Assembly (NCBI GenBank): GCA_013398015.1
Contig: VZRR01012883.1
Location: 186,001 to 250,000, forward strand
Source of the DNA: Oreocharis arfaki
Lineage: Eukaryota; Chordata; Aves; Passeriformes; Paramythiidae
Direction: 5' to 3'
DNA: 64,000 bases
The position numbers and the translations under genes were made by a program. The notes beneath the pieces were generated by a model that was not told where the DNA came from, did not search any database, and saw only the letters and a program-made list of their open reading frames with translations. How positions within the stretch are numbered: position 1 is the stretch's first letter; each line of letters begins with the position of its first letter. Below are positions 32,117 to 45,016 of this stretch, one piece after another.

Positions 32117-35100
32117 AAAGCTAGTCTCAGGGACTGATGCTGGGCCACTGAGGCTTGGATGGAGGCTCTACTCCTGTGTTAAGCAGCAAGAAGAAATCTA
32201 CAGCTTCCCAGCCCTGCACCTACCTGGAGAGAGAGAAGAGGAGAGTACACAGTAGCATTTCTAAGGAATGTTTTGTGCTTTGAGCAATTTATCTAAGGGT
32301 CTGAAAGGATTTAATAACTGTGAACTAATTAAACATACTAATTAACCCAGCGTTTAATCTCAGCTCTTCGTTAGCTTTCTGTGCTGCTGAAGCAGAGATG
32401 TAGTCCCATATATCATGACATGCAGCCACTTTGCTTAATTGTGATTCCTTTGCACACGGTGCAGGCACTGAGCCAGTAAGGTGATGAGAGGAACACGAAA
32501 GCCCACGTACAGGAGAAAATTAGAGGGGCGAAGCAGCCCTGTGTGACTAACAACCTTGAGATTATTTCCATGAAGAGGATATTGACAGCCTAATTTGTTT
32601 CCCCTCCCCATTATCACTGATTTGTTCTCATTGATGCTGCTATTTTACTATGGGAGATGGAAACAATCTGCTTCTGGGAACATGATGACAAAATGGCTGT
32701 GTTATTCCTTTGTCCCATCCTTGTCACTATGACTCCAAGCTGCTCTGCTGCAGCCAGGAGGAGGACACTGCTCGCTTTCACATCTTATCATACTTCCCCA
32801 TAGACTTGCCTTTTCATACTGGTGCTATGGTACTATTTTTGTGTAGAACCCAGAGAACCAACTCTCAGATCTCCATGAGCTGTTTCCTCACTACACAGTT
32901 TCCACACTACTACTACATTTCCTCATGCCACAGAAGAAGGGGCATCTGAAATGAGTGCCCAGAGCCAGCTCAATCCAGAAGTAGGTCAGGAGCAATGTGA
33001 CTTTCTTGCTTCCAGGGCTAAGTAATTCCTCCTGGTTCTGGAGCTGTGGGAGACCCTGGAGCAGGCTGGTGGATGTGGTGGAACCAGGATACAGTGTGCT
33101 CCACAGCAGAAACAGAGACAGAGGACTAAGAAGGTTGAAAATCCTCATACTCATGAGGGCCATCATCCGAAGACACACTCTTTGTGGAAGCAGTATTTAG
33201 TGGGGGGCATCTGAAATCCTGTCATTGCTTCTTTCCCCAGCTGGCCTGAAAACTATGCCTGGGAAGATACCATGAGCCTCAGACTGTCCAGTCAAGGGCA
33301 GAATAACTTCCCCAACAGCACCATTTAAACCAGCAGCTTCAGTTTGTTCCCAGCTCCCAACTCCATATCCACGCTGTTTACTTATTACTACTCACGTAAG
33401 CATGGGATGGAGGTGAGCTTTCTTCAGGATCACAACCTCAGCTTGGGGTCACGATTCCTTTAGGAGCCACTAGTTTAAAAGTGTCTGGAAATGAGTCTGT
33501 GTGAGCAAAGGGTCATTAAATTAGCTGAGGAAACAGGCTGCAGTGGGGTAATGCAGCAGTCACCTTCCTTGGGAATCACCAAGGGAAATCCAGGCGCAAA
33601 TCCGTATCGGGGATGTCTTAGGAGAATGAATCAGACCTGCCAGGATATGGGGAGAGGGGGGAGATGACCCACAGGGGACTTTTTTTCTGAACAGAACAAG
33701 CAAACGATTTTACGAGACCGACAATCCCCCAGTGTCTCCTTGTGCAGCCCTATGCAGCCGGCGGAGGAAATTGGTAACTGTACCCAGCAAGCCTGTTTTT
33801 AATTAACAAATAATTATCTACAAATTGCTGTAATTATTGCCTTGGATTCCAGAGGACAGGGACGTTAGTGCGAGATGAGCACAGTTTCCTTGCGAGTGAA
33901 ATATTTTCCCTGCCTTATCTACAGAGCCCTGCTGCTGTGAGGTTTGGGGACTCGGCAGCGCTTTCCTTTGGAGAAAGTGATAAAACAGCTCGGGCTGCCT
34001 GGAAGGGGAAGCACGATGGAAAAGACACCGGAGGAAGGGCAATTTCTTACATTTATCAGGTTGTCTGCCCTTGTGCTGGAGTGGTTTGGGGGATGCCAAT
34101 TAAGACATAAACCTCATCAATGAGTGCCAGTAGGAGGGTGCTTACATGTCCATGAGCTGACAGAGCAAAATGAGCATCCTGATTTGTGATCTTTCAATGA
34201 GGAAGGGATAAATCCAGCTTTGGAAAAAGGTGGTTAGTGTTAATTCAGATCAAATGGAAAGCATGGAGGTTCCCTGAGCCTTCAGCACTGAAGGATGCTG
34301 GTCCGGAGAGGGTGCATCACTGGCCACGACCTTCTTGATCACATTTTGGAGGGAGGGCGTGCAGAGCCCTTCCACCTCTTTTCTTCAGGTTCTGCTGCCA
34401 AACCTCGTGGTGGAAATCTGCAACAACCACTTTTTTTCAGTTGCAAAGAATCTTTCCCATGTACAGCCTAAGTACTTACACACAGAGATGTTTATTGTTC
34501 TGCAGAGCTTGCACCCTTTCAACAAGTCTAATGGGGAGAATCCACTCCAGTTTGCAGGAAAGGCACTGAAAGACAGTGGTACATCCTGACTGGATGGGCA
34601 CAACCTGCTGAAGAGTTCCTGAGCCCAGACTTCAGCCCTGCTAAGTGTGTTTAGTCTCTGAATTCTCATACTTCCCAAGAAACTTAGATTTCGCTTCTGT
34701 TGCTTCTAACTGAATACCCTCAATGATGCCAGTCACTGCCAGGGTTTCCATGACAGCCTCTGCATCAAGGAAAAGGGGTTGCTTTTTGTTATTAATCCAT
34801 GGCATATTTACCTGAGATGAGCTGCCTGTACCCTGTGCTGCTGTGAAATGTTGCCTTTGTTTTGCTGCCATGTACTATGTCTTCTCCATGCAGACACTTA
34901 CCATTTGGGGCTGGGGGGCCCTGCAGCACCTTCCAAGGTGATGTGCATTGCCAACTCTTTCAGCATCCTTTTGGCAGTAAGAAAACCCCTTCTCAGTGAA
35001 GAGATGTTGTGGCTCTGTGCTGTGGAGGAGGGTAAAGAGTAGGGCAAGCTGAGCCCTTGGCCCTGCCCACACTCTCATCTTGCTTCTACCGGTGGGACAG

Positions 35101-36018
35101 CATAAAAGCCCTTAATCCTGCTCAGAAATACCTCAGTTTCTCTGAAAAGACAGAAAGGACTACTGGTTTTTTTCTACTTTATGGGGTACTGGGAGGAACT
35201 CATTTGGATGCATGAATCTACATCCCTCCTGATTCCCAGTATGGTCTGCAGTGTTGCCTGGTCTCAAGGAGCTTCATGCTCTTCAGACTCCCTGAGGTTT
35301 AAGCTCCTGGCATGAGCTCATCCTTTCAGAGCTCACATTGGGACCTCATCTGGCACAGGAAGGCATCTCTCAATCATTTCAGGGCTTGTTGTCAAGCTTT
35401 GCTTGCTGATCGTGTGAGTGAAAAATTGCCCGCTGTGAGAGCTGGGCCTTTGCCCTTAGAGTGGTGCCCTAAATGCTGGGACCTTGTTGAGCATCCATAA
35501 TGCTCCTGTCCTGTTCAAGGCATGGCTGTGGCTCAAATATGTGACTCTAACAGGAAAACAAAGAAATATACACCTTGTTTTGGTGTTAGGATCAAGAAGT
35601 GGTTTTTTGTTTGTTTTTTTTTTTCTTAATACCTATCCTCTCCCATGCACTGTGGCCTTTAAATAAATGGCTTCTAATAAATGGAAATAGTTAATGGACA
35701 AAGAAGCTGTCATGAGGAATGATTGATTGTGCTTGATATTTTATTTTCAAGATTTGAAAGGAAATATCTGAAATATTGTCTGGCAGGTCCGTGAACTTAG
35801 TGGAGTAATGCATAGAGATACAGAAGGAACAGAGGGCTTGTTACCAGCAGAGCAGGACAGTGTTGATTGTGTTTCATACACACTTTGCAACATGGCTGGA
35901 AAATACTGTTGGGGAAAGGCAAACAAAGGCAAAAATCAGGTTCATTTCCTTCAGCCCTGCTGACAAGAGAAAACCTAAGGTTTTCTAACCACTGTACATC
36001 CATAACATTTAAAAAGCA

Positions 36019-36039
36019 TTTATCTTTATCTTTATCTTT
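36019..36039 (+). repeat. (TTTATC)3.5 microsatellite
   Basis: Three perfect hexamers plus a half unit. Confidence 0.9.
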
Positions 36040-38564
36040 GTTGGTGAAACACGAATTTTCTTTCAAATTGGAGTGTCTGCAGGCTATTGTGCCCGGCATC
36101 ACTGTGATGTTCTGTACCAGCAAACTTTAATACCTTTGGAGTGTTCCCACGGGAAACCAGTATCCTGTTGTTTTGCTGGGCTGCACTGGTGAAACAACTT
36201 GTCCTAAATCACACAAAAGGTCAAGGTCACACATGAGATTTGAACTCTGACCTTCTGATGTCTCCTTCTGTGTATGCACCATCAGCTCTTGTTTTTCTCG
36301 TGCCTCATTTGACTCGAGACAGTTTTGCCTGCCTTCAACTTCTCCCAGCTGCAAAGATGCTCTTTGCTGACTCCGGTATGTCCCTCCAGGGAACATGTCC
36401 CCAGGCAGGACATTTTTCCAAAAGGCTGGAGAAGCTCATTGCTATGTGTGAAGGAAGAGACCAGGTCATGGTCTCTTCTCAAAATCAGTTGCTTTGTGGC
36501 CTGGCTAGTTGGAATTTTCCCCCTGCAAAATCAGCAAAAATGAGGATAGGAACAACAAGGTTTCAGGAGGAGTTCTGACCTGTTCTTTAGGGGAGAGTTA
36601 CCTTCCACTTAAGGGACAGCAGTCATCTTGCTTAACTCTAGAGCGCTGCCATGCAGGTGTCTGCATCGGAGATGTTCCCACTCCCTTCACAGCTGTTGGA
36701 GATAAATAAGCTCTTCTAGGGACCAGGATGCTGCATCCTAAGCTAGACATCTAGAACAGCCTAGGTGCATGTCCTCAGGAGTGGTTGTGATGGCACCCTT
36801 GGGTGGTGAAGCCTCTGTGGTTGGATGTACCCTTTAGAGCTTTGTTGGCTGCGGGCAATCCTTGAGGAGTTGGATCCACCCTGGAAAGCAAGGGGGAGAT
36901 CTTAAAAATGTCTCAACTGGCTCTGCATGTACAGGTGAGACCTCACTGCTGATAGTGAGCTTCAGGTGTTGAAAATGCCCAGTTTTCTCCTTCCAAGGCA
37001 CAGCTTGCATGGGCATTTCTTTCACCTCGATTTTCCTTCTTTTTCAGCTACTTCTTCCTTTTTGTCACTAGATGACAGCAGAGGTCTCACAACAACAAGG
37101 ACTGCTCTGAATCCAGGGCAGGCACCACTTCTGTACCAGGCAGTTCATGGCTGGGTACCCCAAAGCATCCTGATGACTTTTAATAATCCTTTGCCTACTT
37201 ATTTATCAGCTGGATTATATACAAATACTATATTTAAGGCAAATCTTCAGCTTTTTGTGTGGAGCTACTTGCGTGCATTTTCCTGCTTAATTGCCTCCAT
37301 CATCCCCATTCTATTTTTAAGACATTTTCTCTCACATTTATGTGATGCCTTTTGTTTTATACTTGGCTTGTACTCTCCAAATCCACCTTATTTAAACCAA
37401 CAGGATCCCTCACAGATATAAGCAACTGGAGCACGCTCCAACAACTTGCTTTTGTGCAACACTGTCAGACATAGAGCTGATCTCCTGAGAGATAGGTGGT
37501 TCCTGGAGGGAGGATTTCTGTGATAACTGGAAATTGGCACCTAAATATGAGCATAAATACTTTAGACAGGGTGGATGAATGCATGGATGGATGGGTTTTA
37601 GCACGCACAGTAATTACTTCTTGGTGGAATATGGGTCAGATAACTGAGATAGTTAGCTAAAGGGTGAAATGGGTGATTTAAAAAAAAATTACTTAATTAT
37701 AAATGATTCTGTTATCAGAAATACCTTTACCAGGTAACAAGAAAGAAAAGGTATGGATTTTTGACATATGAGTCAACCAAATGGATGATTTTTGTACCTG
37801 GGGTGCTATGAAGGAGGCTGGTTCAGGCTGTGGTCTAGCAGAGAGCTCTGCATGAGCACATGGACCTTGTCTGATGATTAACTGAACCAGGTCTCTGATC
37901 TGTACAAAGGTGTTCTGTGGGAAAAGTATGATCTATGTTCTTAGGAAAGGCCAGGACACTTTAGGAGACATTCTGTTTGATTTATTCATAGTTTCATAGG
38001 AGATTCCGGGACAATATTTCACAAGGAGGATTTTCATTACAAAATTCTCAAACCTACATCACCAACAGCAATCTTCAGTGCCTGCAGCTCTTGGGCATGG
38101 TCCAGGATTTTGTTCTTGTCAAAATGAGAGCAGAGGAGATACCAAGACCATTTGAATCTTTCAGATATTGCAAAACTAGAAAATGTATCTCAAGCTTCTT
38201 GTCAGTGACTAGAAGCTTACATGTTGTTTTTCATAGAGGTTGTGGTTGTTGCCTTTGTTTTACCTGCAGTGTAATTTATAATCTCCGAGGCAGGCATAAC
38301 CTGCAAATACTGGTAAGTCCTTCATAAGCAGTCCTGGGGCCCTCTGCTCCTATCGACTTGAACCATGCAGGATCACAGCCCTAAGAAGCTGTTGTAGTGC
38401 ATTGTGATAGAAAAACTGAAACAGCCAGGGTTTTCATTTCTGATCCCTCAGACTCTGTCCCACAGCTGGACGAAGGACAGAAGAGGATATTGTTTCTTTG
38501 GTATCACACTCTAATTGTTCCTAGTGGATGGAGATTTTTAAGGAATGATGCTTCCCAGCTTATT

Positions 38565-38617
38565 GTAGCTGGAAGGGGAGTGGAAGAGAGGAGAGGGGAA
38601 GGAGGAGGGGTGGCATG
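38565..38617 (+). repeat. Purine-rich (GA/GGA) tract
   Basis: A nearly pure run of G and A on the plus strand with several GGGG groups, which could form triplex or G-rich structure. A similar, shorter tract lies near 39015-39042. Confidence 0.7.
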
Positions 38618-41600
38618 GGCAATCTGAGAAAGATATTTAAGCTTCTGCAGCTGTAGGTGGAATATTCATAAACAACCATGCAAATTCCTCATTCCCACTG
38701 AAGTCACTGATTACACCTTTTCCCTGATGTCGCATGCTTCATCTGCAGATTTGGGAGCTGCCCTGTCCCTAGGCTCAGGTGGTGGCTGATGGGTCACAGG
38801 GAGAGTCTAGCTGTGTTTGGGAGCATGCCCATCACCAGCAGAGGACCTTGAACATCACTTGACATGTCTCAGAGCATGAAGCAGTTCTTACATGAAGCAG
38901 CTAGGATCTGTCCATCTGTTTCATGTCCTGTTTTAAGAACTGCGAATCAAGGTAAAATCCAGCCTGGAGGTGACAAGTATCTAGGTCATCCTGGCCATGT
39001 CCACAGCTGGCAGGGTGGAGAAGGGAGGGGAGAAGGGTGGCACTTGCTGATGAATCAGAGCTGAAAGCAGCGCTTTAGAGACACTGGTACAGACTGAATG
39101 TTATAGATCAGCTACTACTGACCTAAAACATTCACCTTGAGGTTCAAAGGACAACTTCTAAGCCTTGTTACTGCAGTTTTAGGACTAAAAAGGGTCCTGA
39201 AAAGCCCCCACAGGCTGAGCCTCAGGAGAAACAGCCTGCAGTTAGTCAGCTACGTGTCTGTGGTACCAATAGAGCTTTTAAATCTGGAAGCATCTGCCCC
39301 AGCAGTGATTTGATTTTATGCAATGTGTCTCATGCTACTGTATTGCTAAGCATGTTACTAAATCCTTGCACATCAAAGGAACAAGTAAATCAAGCAAAAC
39401 TGCATAAGCCACTCTACAATTCAGTTTTGGCAAAAGGTGCTTAGGCAGCCCTGGGGGCTGCAGTCCTCTAGCTAGCAGCAAAACTCACATAAGCCCAGCA
39501 GCAGTGCAGTTTTTCCTGCACCGCCAGGCAAACGGCTTGCAGCTGACGTTGGATTAGGAACTGGTCTGGAGTCAAGTGGTCCAGAGGTCTAGTTCTGAAT
39601 TTGATTATAACTTTCCAGGTGGATTGAGAAATTTTACTTAATGTTTTTGTGTTTCTATTTCCGGGTCCATATTGTTTTCCCCTGTCTTCCATGGGAAAGA
39701 TGAGGATTAATTAGATAAGGCTGTTTAGTGGAAATGAAAAAGCTTTGCAATTGTTGAAGATTCAGGTTTACCCTTTGCTAAGCCAGCTTGTTGGAGTTCC
39801 TGGTGTCAGTATTATAGTGCAGAATTTGTCTACAGCGTTACTGTTAATATTCCTTATTTGTTCTCCTGATGATACAAGAACTGATGCCTTTTGCTGCTTT
39901 GCAGGCATCAGTAGAAAAAGGAAATGGTAATTTGCTCCCAGATGGGTTTCCATTTGAGACTTTCCAGGTCAGGAGAGTTAGGGAATGCCCAATATCTCCT
40001 GCCCAGAGCCCTTTGTACTGTAATTTCCTAGATATCTTCTTGCCTGAAGCCCTCTCCATCACAAATCTAACTCAGAAACTCAAGGCCTCTACCCAGATAT
40101 CCCAAACCTCTTGTCCCATACCAACTCTTTACTCTTTTTTGCCATAGCACACTGTTTGTTGTGCCTGTCCCACAATAAAAGGACTACAGTCGTCAATGCA
40201 ATTTAAGATGGGTAAAGTGAAACCCAGTTACAATGACTTTTGGTCAGTCCTGGATTAGAACATGTTGAAGTTTATAGAGCACCATCCCCCCTCAAACATT
40301 GCACCAGAAACAAATGGAACATGTCTCCTGGGGATCTTTTTCTCTAGAGAATCCAGATGCTTTCAAGGCGCCTGGTAACAGTACAAAATAGTCTGCTATT
40401 AAAATTCAAAAGCAAGTAAAATAGCCCTTCCCTGCAGGCTTTCTTTCTATGAGGCATTTCTGATGAGAATCCAGAGTCTCTGCAGAGGCCTGGCATATGA
40501 AATACAAATTATATAGCTAGCATTCCCCTCTTTAGAAGTGACTGTGTGAAGCACAAAATCCCTTTGCAATTCACACTTGTGATGAGAGGCAGCTCCTTAT
40601 GTTCAGACCGCTCCTCTCAGCATGCCTTGGGCTGAAGGCCTGTGAGGCTTGTAGCCCAGGAGCTACCTGCCCTTCCTAGGGTCGTCCCAGCTCAGGGGAG
40701 AGCACATCTCCTACATCCTTCAGAGCACAGTGGAGGGTCCACAGGCAGAACCACCCTCTGGCTTTCTCCAGCCCCCTAGAAACACACTGGGACTGCATTT
40801 GTCCTTCTGTCCCCATCTCTGGAGCCTTCCTACTGACATCAGAAAGGGCATGTGTACAACTACACATTTTGGGCTATTTTGTCATGGGGATAGGTTAAGA
40901 ATGAGTCATGGTCTTTGTCACGAATGACTTGCACAGCGGAGTTTTTCCACACAGTGAGCCATTATGAACCCATAGGTGGAGAAGATAATTATGACTGGTG
41001 TAAAGCTGTGCCTAATTTCCCACTCCATAAAGGGGAGACAATAACTCCCTTTCCTCATGGAGGTGTGTGATGATTTAATCACAAGGCTAGCTCTGTATTT
41101 ATAAAGACACCGCTATGATTATGTAGTCCCGCCTTCTGCATAACAAGGCTCAAAGCACATCAGCCATGAACGTCTGTGTCGAGTTCATAATTTTGAGTTT
41201 GTAACGCATTTCTTAGAAGGGCATTCATGTGACCAATCTGAATGTATATGTGTCAAGTCATGAACCCCATTTTCTATGCTGACTTATGCACAGCATTGTA
41301 TTTTCCACTTATAAATTCAGCTTGGGAGTAGAGTCTCTGTTTTGTGCTATCTGTTGATTTTATCCTTACACCCCATTCACTACAAGATTGCAATACTGTC
41401 AGCCTGCCAATGCCCTGATCAAAGAAAGAGTCTGCCACATCCCTGAGAGATCATCACTGAGAAATTGTGGAGAAAACCATGTATGGTTCTTTCACCAGCT
41501 GAGCTATATGGCAGAAAATTATCTTTCTTGGGCTGTGAATGGCAGCAGGAGTTACTACTCTTTGCAGCTGGGTGGGTCTATGTGTTTAGCCCCTCTAATC

Positions 41601-43647
41601 TATCATTTGCTTTATGTTCATGTTCCAAATTACAAAGATCAAAGGTTTTATTTTGCATTGTTCCCGAGAAAGTGAAGATAATCTCTGCATGATGTCCTTG
41701 TGCATAAGCATAATACTGACTGTGTTCTCTTATTAGACCCATAAGGATGGGTCAGAATGAAATTTGTAGGAGAGATATGGCCATATGCCTGTGAGTCCAG
41801 TTTAACAAACACAAGAATGCACTTGGTGAAAGATCTGAATTAAACTCTCTTGAATTAAAATGGTTTTCTTATGGTGAAGAACCTAATTATTTTGAGAAAT
41901 CAGTTTAACCTGATGTATTTCAAAGGAGGTTCAGTTTTGTTGTTTGGTCATGTGACTGGCAGTACTGAGTTTGTTGTCCTCGATCACAGGATTTTGCTCT
42001 TGCAAAAGCATTGCCTTGCAAGAACTAATGAACCCTAAGTTATTTTTTTAATGCTGTTGAATGTGAGATCACCATCATAAATTTGAGGACGTTTTGCTCC
42101 CCTACTCAACATGGGAGGAATGGATGTGCTTCCTGATGGGATATACGGAGAAAATGAACCTCTGACTAGCTGTGAGAAGATTTAGGGCTCAGGAGATAAG
42201 TTTATCCTTTGTCACATGTAAGTGAACTAATCTGAAGACCCAGGTGCTGGTTGACCTCTAAAATGCTGAGAAGGTCTGGCCCAGGGGCACAGCATCCTCG
42301 AAAGTCTTCAGGTAATGAAGACTGTAGATCTCATGTTCTTTCTAAGAGTGACAGGACACGATTGAAGAAGTCCCATGCCGAATGCTTGTGTTTTTTCTCT
42401 CACCTGCTGATCATAGTGTCCTCTAAAGAGTGAAACTGAGAGCAGATAGGCTTAGTGGGGTAGGAGCCAGGGGGAGGATGTGGAGCCTGAATGCAGTGTC
42501 ATGCCTGGAGGGAAGACTGAGACGAAAGGGCTGTGCCAAAGCATCTGACTAGGGACCCAGAGCCAGGAGGACCAGCTTGAATCCAGACCAGAAAAGATGT
42601 GAGGGGACTTACTAACACTTTTTTACATTTTTATGTCTACTTCTGGTGACCTTCCTGATGTCACCCACACACCACGCACAGCAGGATCATCAGTAGCTGA
42701 GAGCTCCTACGAGTGCTCTCTCTTGGTGCTGACACTGAAGGAGTTGCCTGGATTCCCTGCACTCAGGTTGCTTCTCTGTCCTCCCTTCAAGGCAAGGAGC
42801 CATGGCTCTCCCTGACTCATGGAAAGAGCATCTGGCTGACCATTGCTGAGGAGTGAGGTGGCAGACTGGTAGCCAAACAGAGCCAGAGTAAAGTGTAGAT
42901 CTACACTAAAAACCTCAAGTTTTATGTTCTCTTCACCTACTTGATTAACATGACCATTAACATGAACAGTGGGTGCCTGAGCTGTGTTATGGGAGGCTGA
43001 GGAGGTTCCAGGCCACTGGAAGGTGATGTATTTTCAAGAAGGAAGGGCCTGGTGATAACAATCTCTCTTCTGTGCCTGGAATCGTGGAGAAGTTTATTTT
43101 GGGAGTTATTGCAATAACACTTGAGAGACAATGCAGTCGTTAGTCATGGCCATCCATACGTGTTTTGTACTCATGACCAGATGAGGATGAATGAATTCAC
43201 CTGCTGTGGTGTGGTGACTCTGGCCTTTGTAGGCATGAAACCATGAGGGCTCGGGGCACTATAGGGCATCCAGAGCGTGTTAAATTGTGTCCTTTGCCTA
43301 CTGAGGAGAGAGACAAGGACACTTCGTGCATAATTGGACCTGGCACACAGCAGCACTGGGGAAAAAGCTTCACAAATCTTTATTTGGAACAGGAAGTGGC
43401 CAGTGATGGACTTAGTGCAGAACCTGGATGGGTGTTCTTCACTGGGTGAGAAACCGGCTGGATGGCCGGGTCACAGGTGACTGATTAGGTGACAGGGCAG
43501 AACCACCACTGTCTTGCACAGCCACCTGTGATGTCACTGGTGACTAATTAGCTGATTTGGTATGAATGAACACCTGGCTTTTGCAGTGTCTGACCACCAT
43601 ATGTTATTGTTCCATTTTTCAAGGCATGAACATGGTCCAACAGGGAC

Positions 43648-43692
43648 AATCTGCTTACGCAGATTACACAGAGTATCTGCTTACACAGATAC
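43648..43692. repeat. Two adjacent hairpins sharing one sequence, 26-base period
   Basis: AATCTG-CTTACG-CAGATT (43648-43665) and GTATCTG-CTTACA-CAGATAC (43673-43692) are each perfect inverted repeats with almost the same 6-base loop. They look like a tandem duplication in which each unit kept its pairing. Confidence 0.85.
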
Positions 43693-44439
43693 TGTGCTCA
43701 TGATCCCCACCATATTTCCACCAGTAGTCAGCTGGAAGACAATATTACCTGCAGGACATCCCAGCACTGATAACAGCAATAAAATTCCGATTTTATTTGG
43801 AATGAAAAGGATGTACTCCTTCGAGGACCTGCATGGTCTAAGAGGTGGAGCTATAAAACCAATAAGGGCACTGAAGCAAAGACGGAAGAGAAGGTTATGA
43901 GATAGCTGAACCTTTTTAGGGAGAAAAGTAGAATTAAAGTGTATGGTGATTAATCAGGTAGGTGGGGCTGAGATTCGCAGAAACCAGAGAGGCAGATGAG
44001 AGGTGAGATAGCTTTTTCTTGTTTAGTAGTTCCCTAGCTCCCTTTTAATACCTGAGAGAAAATGTTCCTCATGGAAAAATATTTTAAAGAACTTCATGGA
44101 GGAGCCTGAGCTGGCCATAGCTCTGGCTCATGGGTATGGGCATGGCTAATGCTAGAAATGCCTCACTCTCCTGTCGCATCTTTTGTCCAAGAGTGTGGCA
44201 CCACTGCTGTGTCTTTGGGCTGTGGGATGCTGACCTGGCAATTGAAGAGTCATCTTACTGCTTTTTCCTCAACTCATCAGCATCCTTAGGTGACCCAGGC
44301 TTCCTTCCTCACTCCAGCCCCTCCTGTACCTTAATGTGTACTTGAAAACGCACAGCAGCAATTTGAAAGTAATGTTGGAAATCAAGAGTGATGCTTGTGG
44401 CTTTTCATGAGGATTTAGAATGTTTGACCTATTTTCCTA

Positions 44440-45016
44440 TCTCATGGCTTAACCCAGCCAGGAACTCAGCACCACTCAGCTGCTCGTTCACTCCTCCTGG
44501 GTGGGATAGGGGAGAGGACCAGAAAGGTGAAAGTGGGAAAGCTCATAGGGTGAGATAAAGACAGCTTCGTAGGAAAAGCAAAATCTGTGCATGCAAACAG
44601 CAAAACAAGGAATTATTCACCACTCTCCATGGATAGGCAAGCCTTCAGCCATCCCCAAGAAAGCAGGGCTACATCACACGTAATGGTGATCTGGGAGGAC
44701 AAATGCCATCACTTGCAATGTCCCCTGCTTCCTCCTTCTTTCCCCAGCATTACACCCTATGGTCTGGGATATCCTTTGGGTCAGCTGGGGTCAGCTGTCC
44801 TGGATGTGTCCCCTCCCAACTCCTTGTGCACCTCCAGCCCCCTCGCTGGTTGGGTGGGGTGAGGAGCAGAAAAGGCCTTGGCTCTGTGTGAGCACTGCTC
44901 AGAAACAGTGAAACCATCCCTGTGTTATCAACACTCTTTCCAGCACAAATCCAATACACAGCCCTGTACCAGCTACTATGAAGAAAATTAACTCTACCCC
45001 AGCCAAAACTAGCACA
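44440..45016 (-). mobile_element. Solo LTR of an avian ERVL-type retrovirus
   Basis: On the minus strand the 577-base element starts TGTGCTAGTTTTGGCTGGGG, then AGTTAATTTTCTTCATAGTA. It continues through AGGCCTTTTCTGCTCCTCAC and CCTTGTTTTGCTGTTTGC and ends near GGCTGGGTTAAGCCATGAGA. This is the very abundant bird LTR family whose consensus starts TGTCCTGGTTTCGGCTGGGA. The flanking pentamers TCCTA and TCCTC (4 of 5) fit an ERVL-style 5-bp duplication. The 3' CA is degraded. No internal viral sequence remains, so it is a solo LTR left by recombination. Confidence 0.9.

Larger units (their letters stand above)
31409..44439. other. Intergenic stretch, no gene supported
   Basis: Thirteen kilobases between the two solo LTRs with no CR1 copy that I recognise. 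It holds the inverted repeat at 32087, the purine tract at 38565 and the twin hairpins at 43648. AT-rich segments with TAATTA and related motifs occur around 32270-32460, 33690-33850 and 40930-41340. Open frames, the longest 151 codons at 36966-37421, show no family resemblance. Confidence 0.6.

Noticed and set aside
36966..37421. 151-codon plus-strand frame
   Set aside because: It has no recognisable domain, no splice context linking it to neighbours, and chance-like composition.
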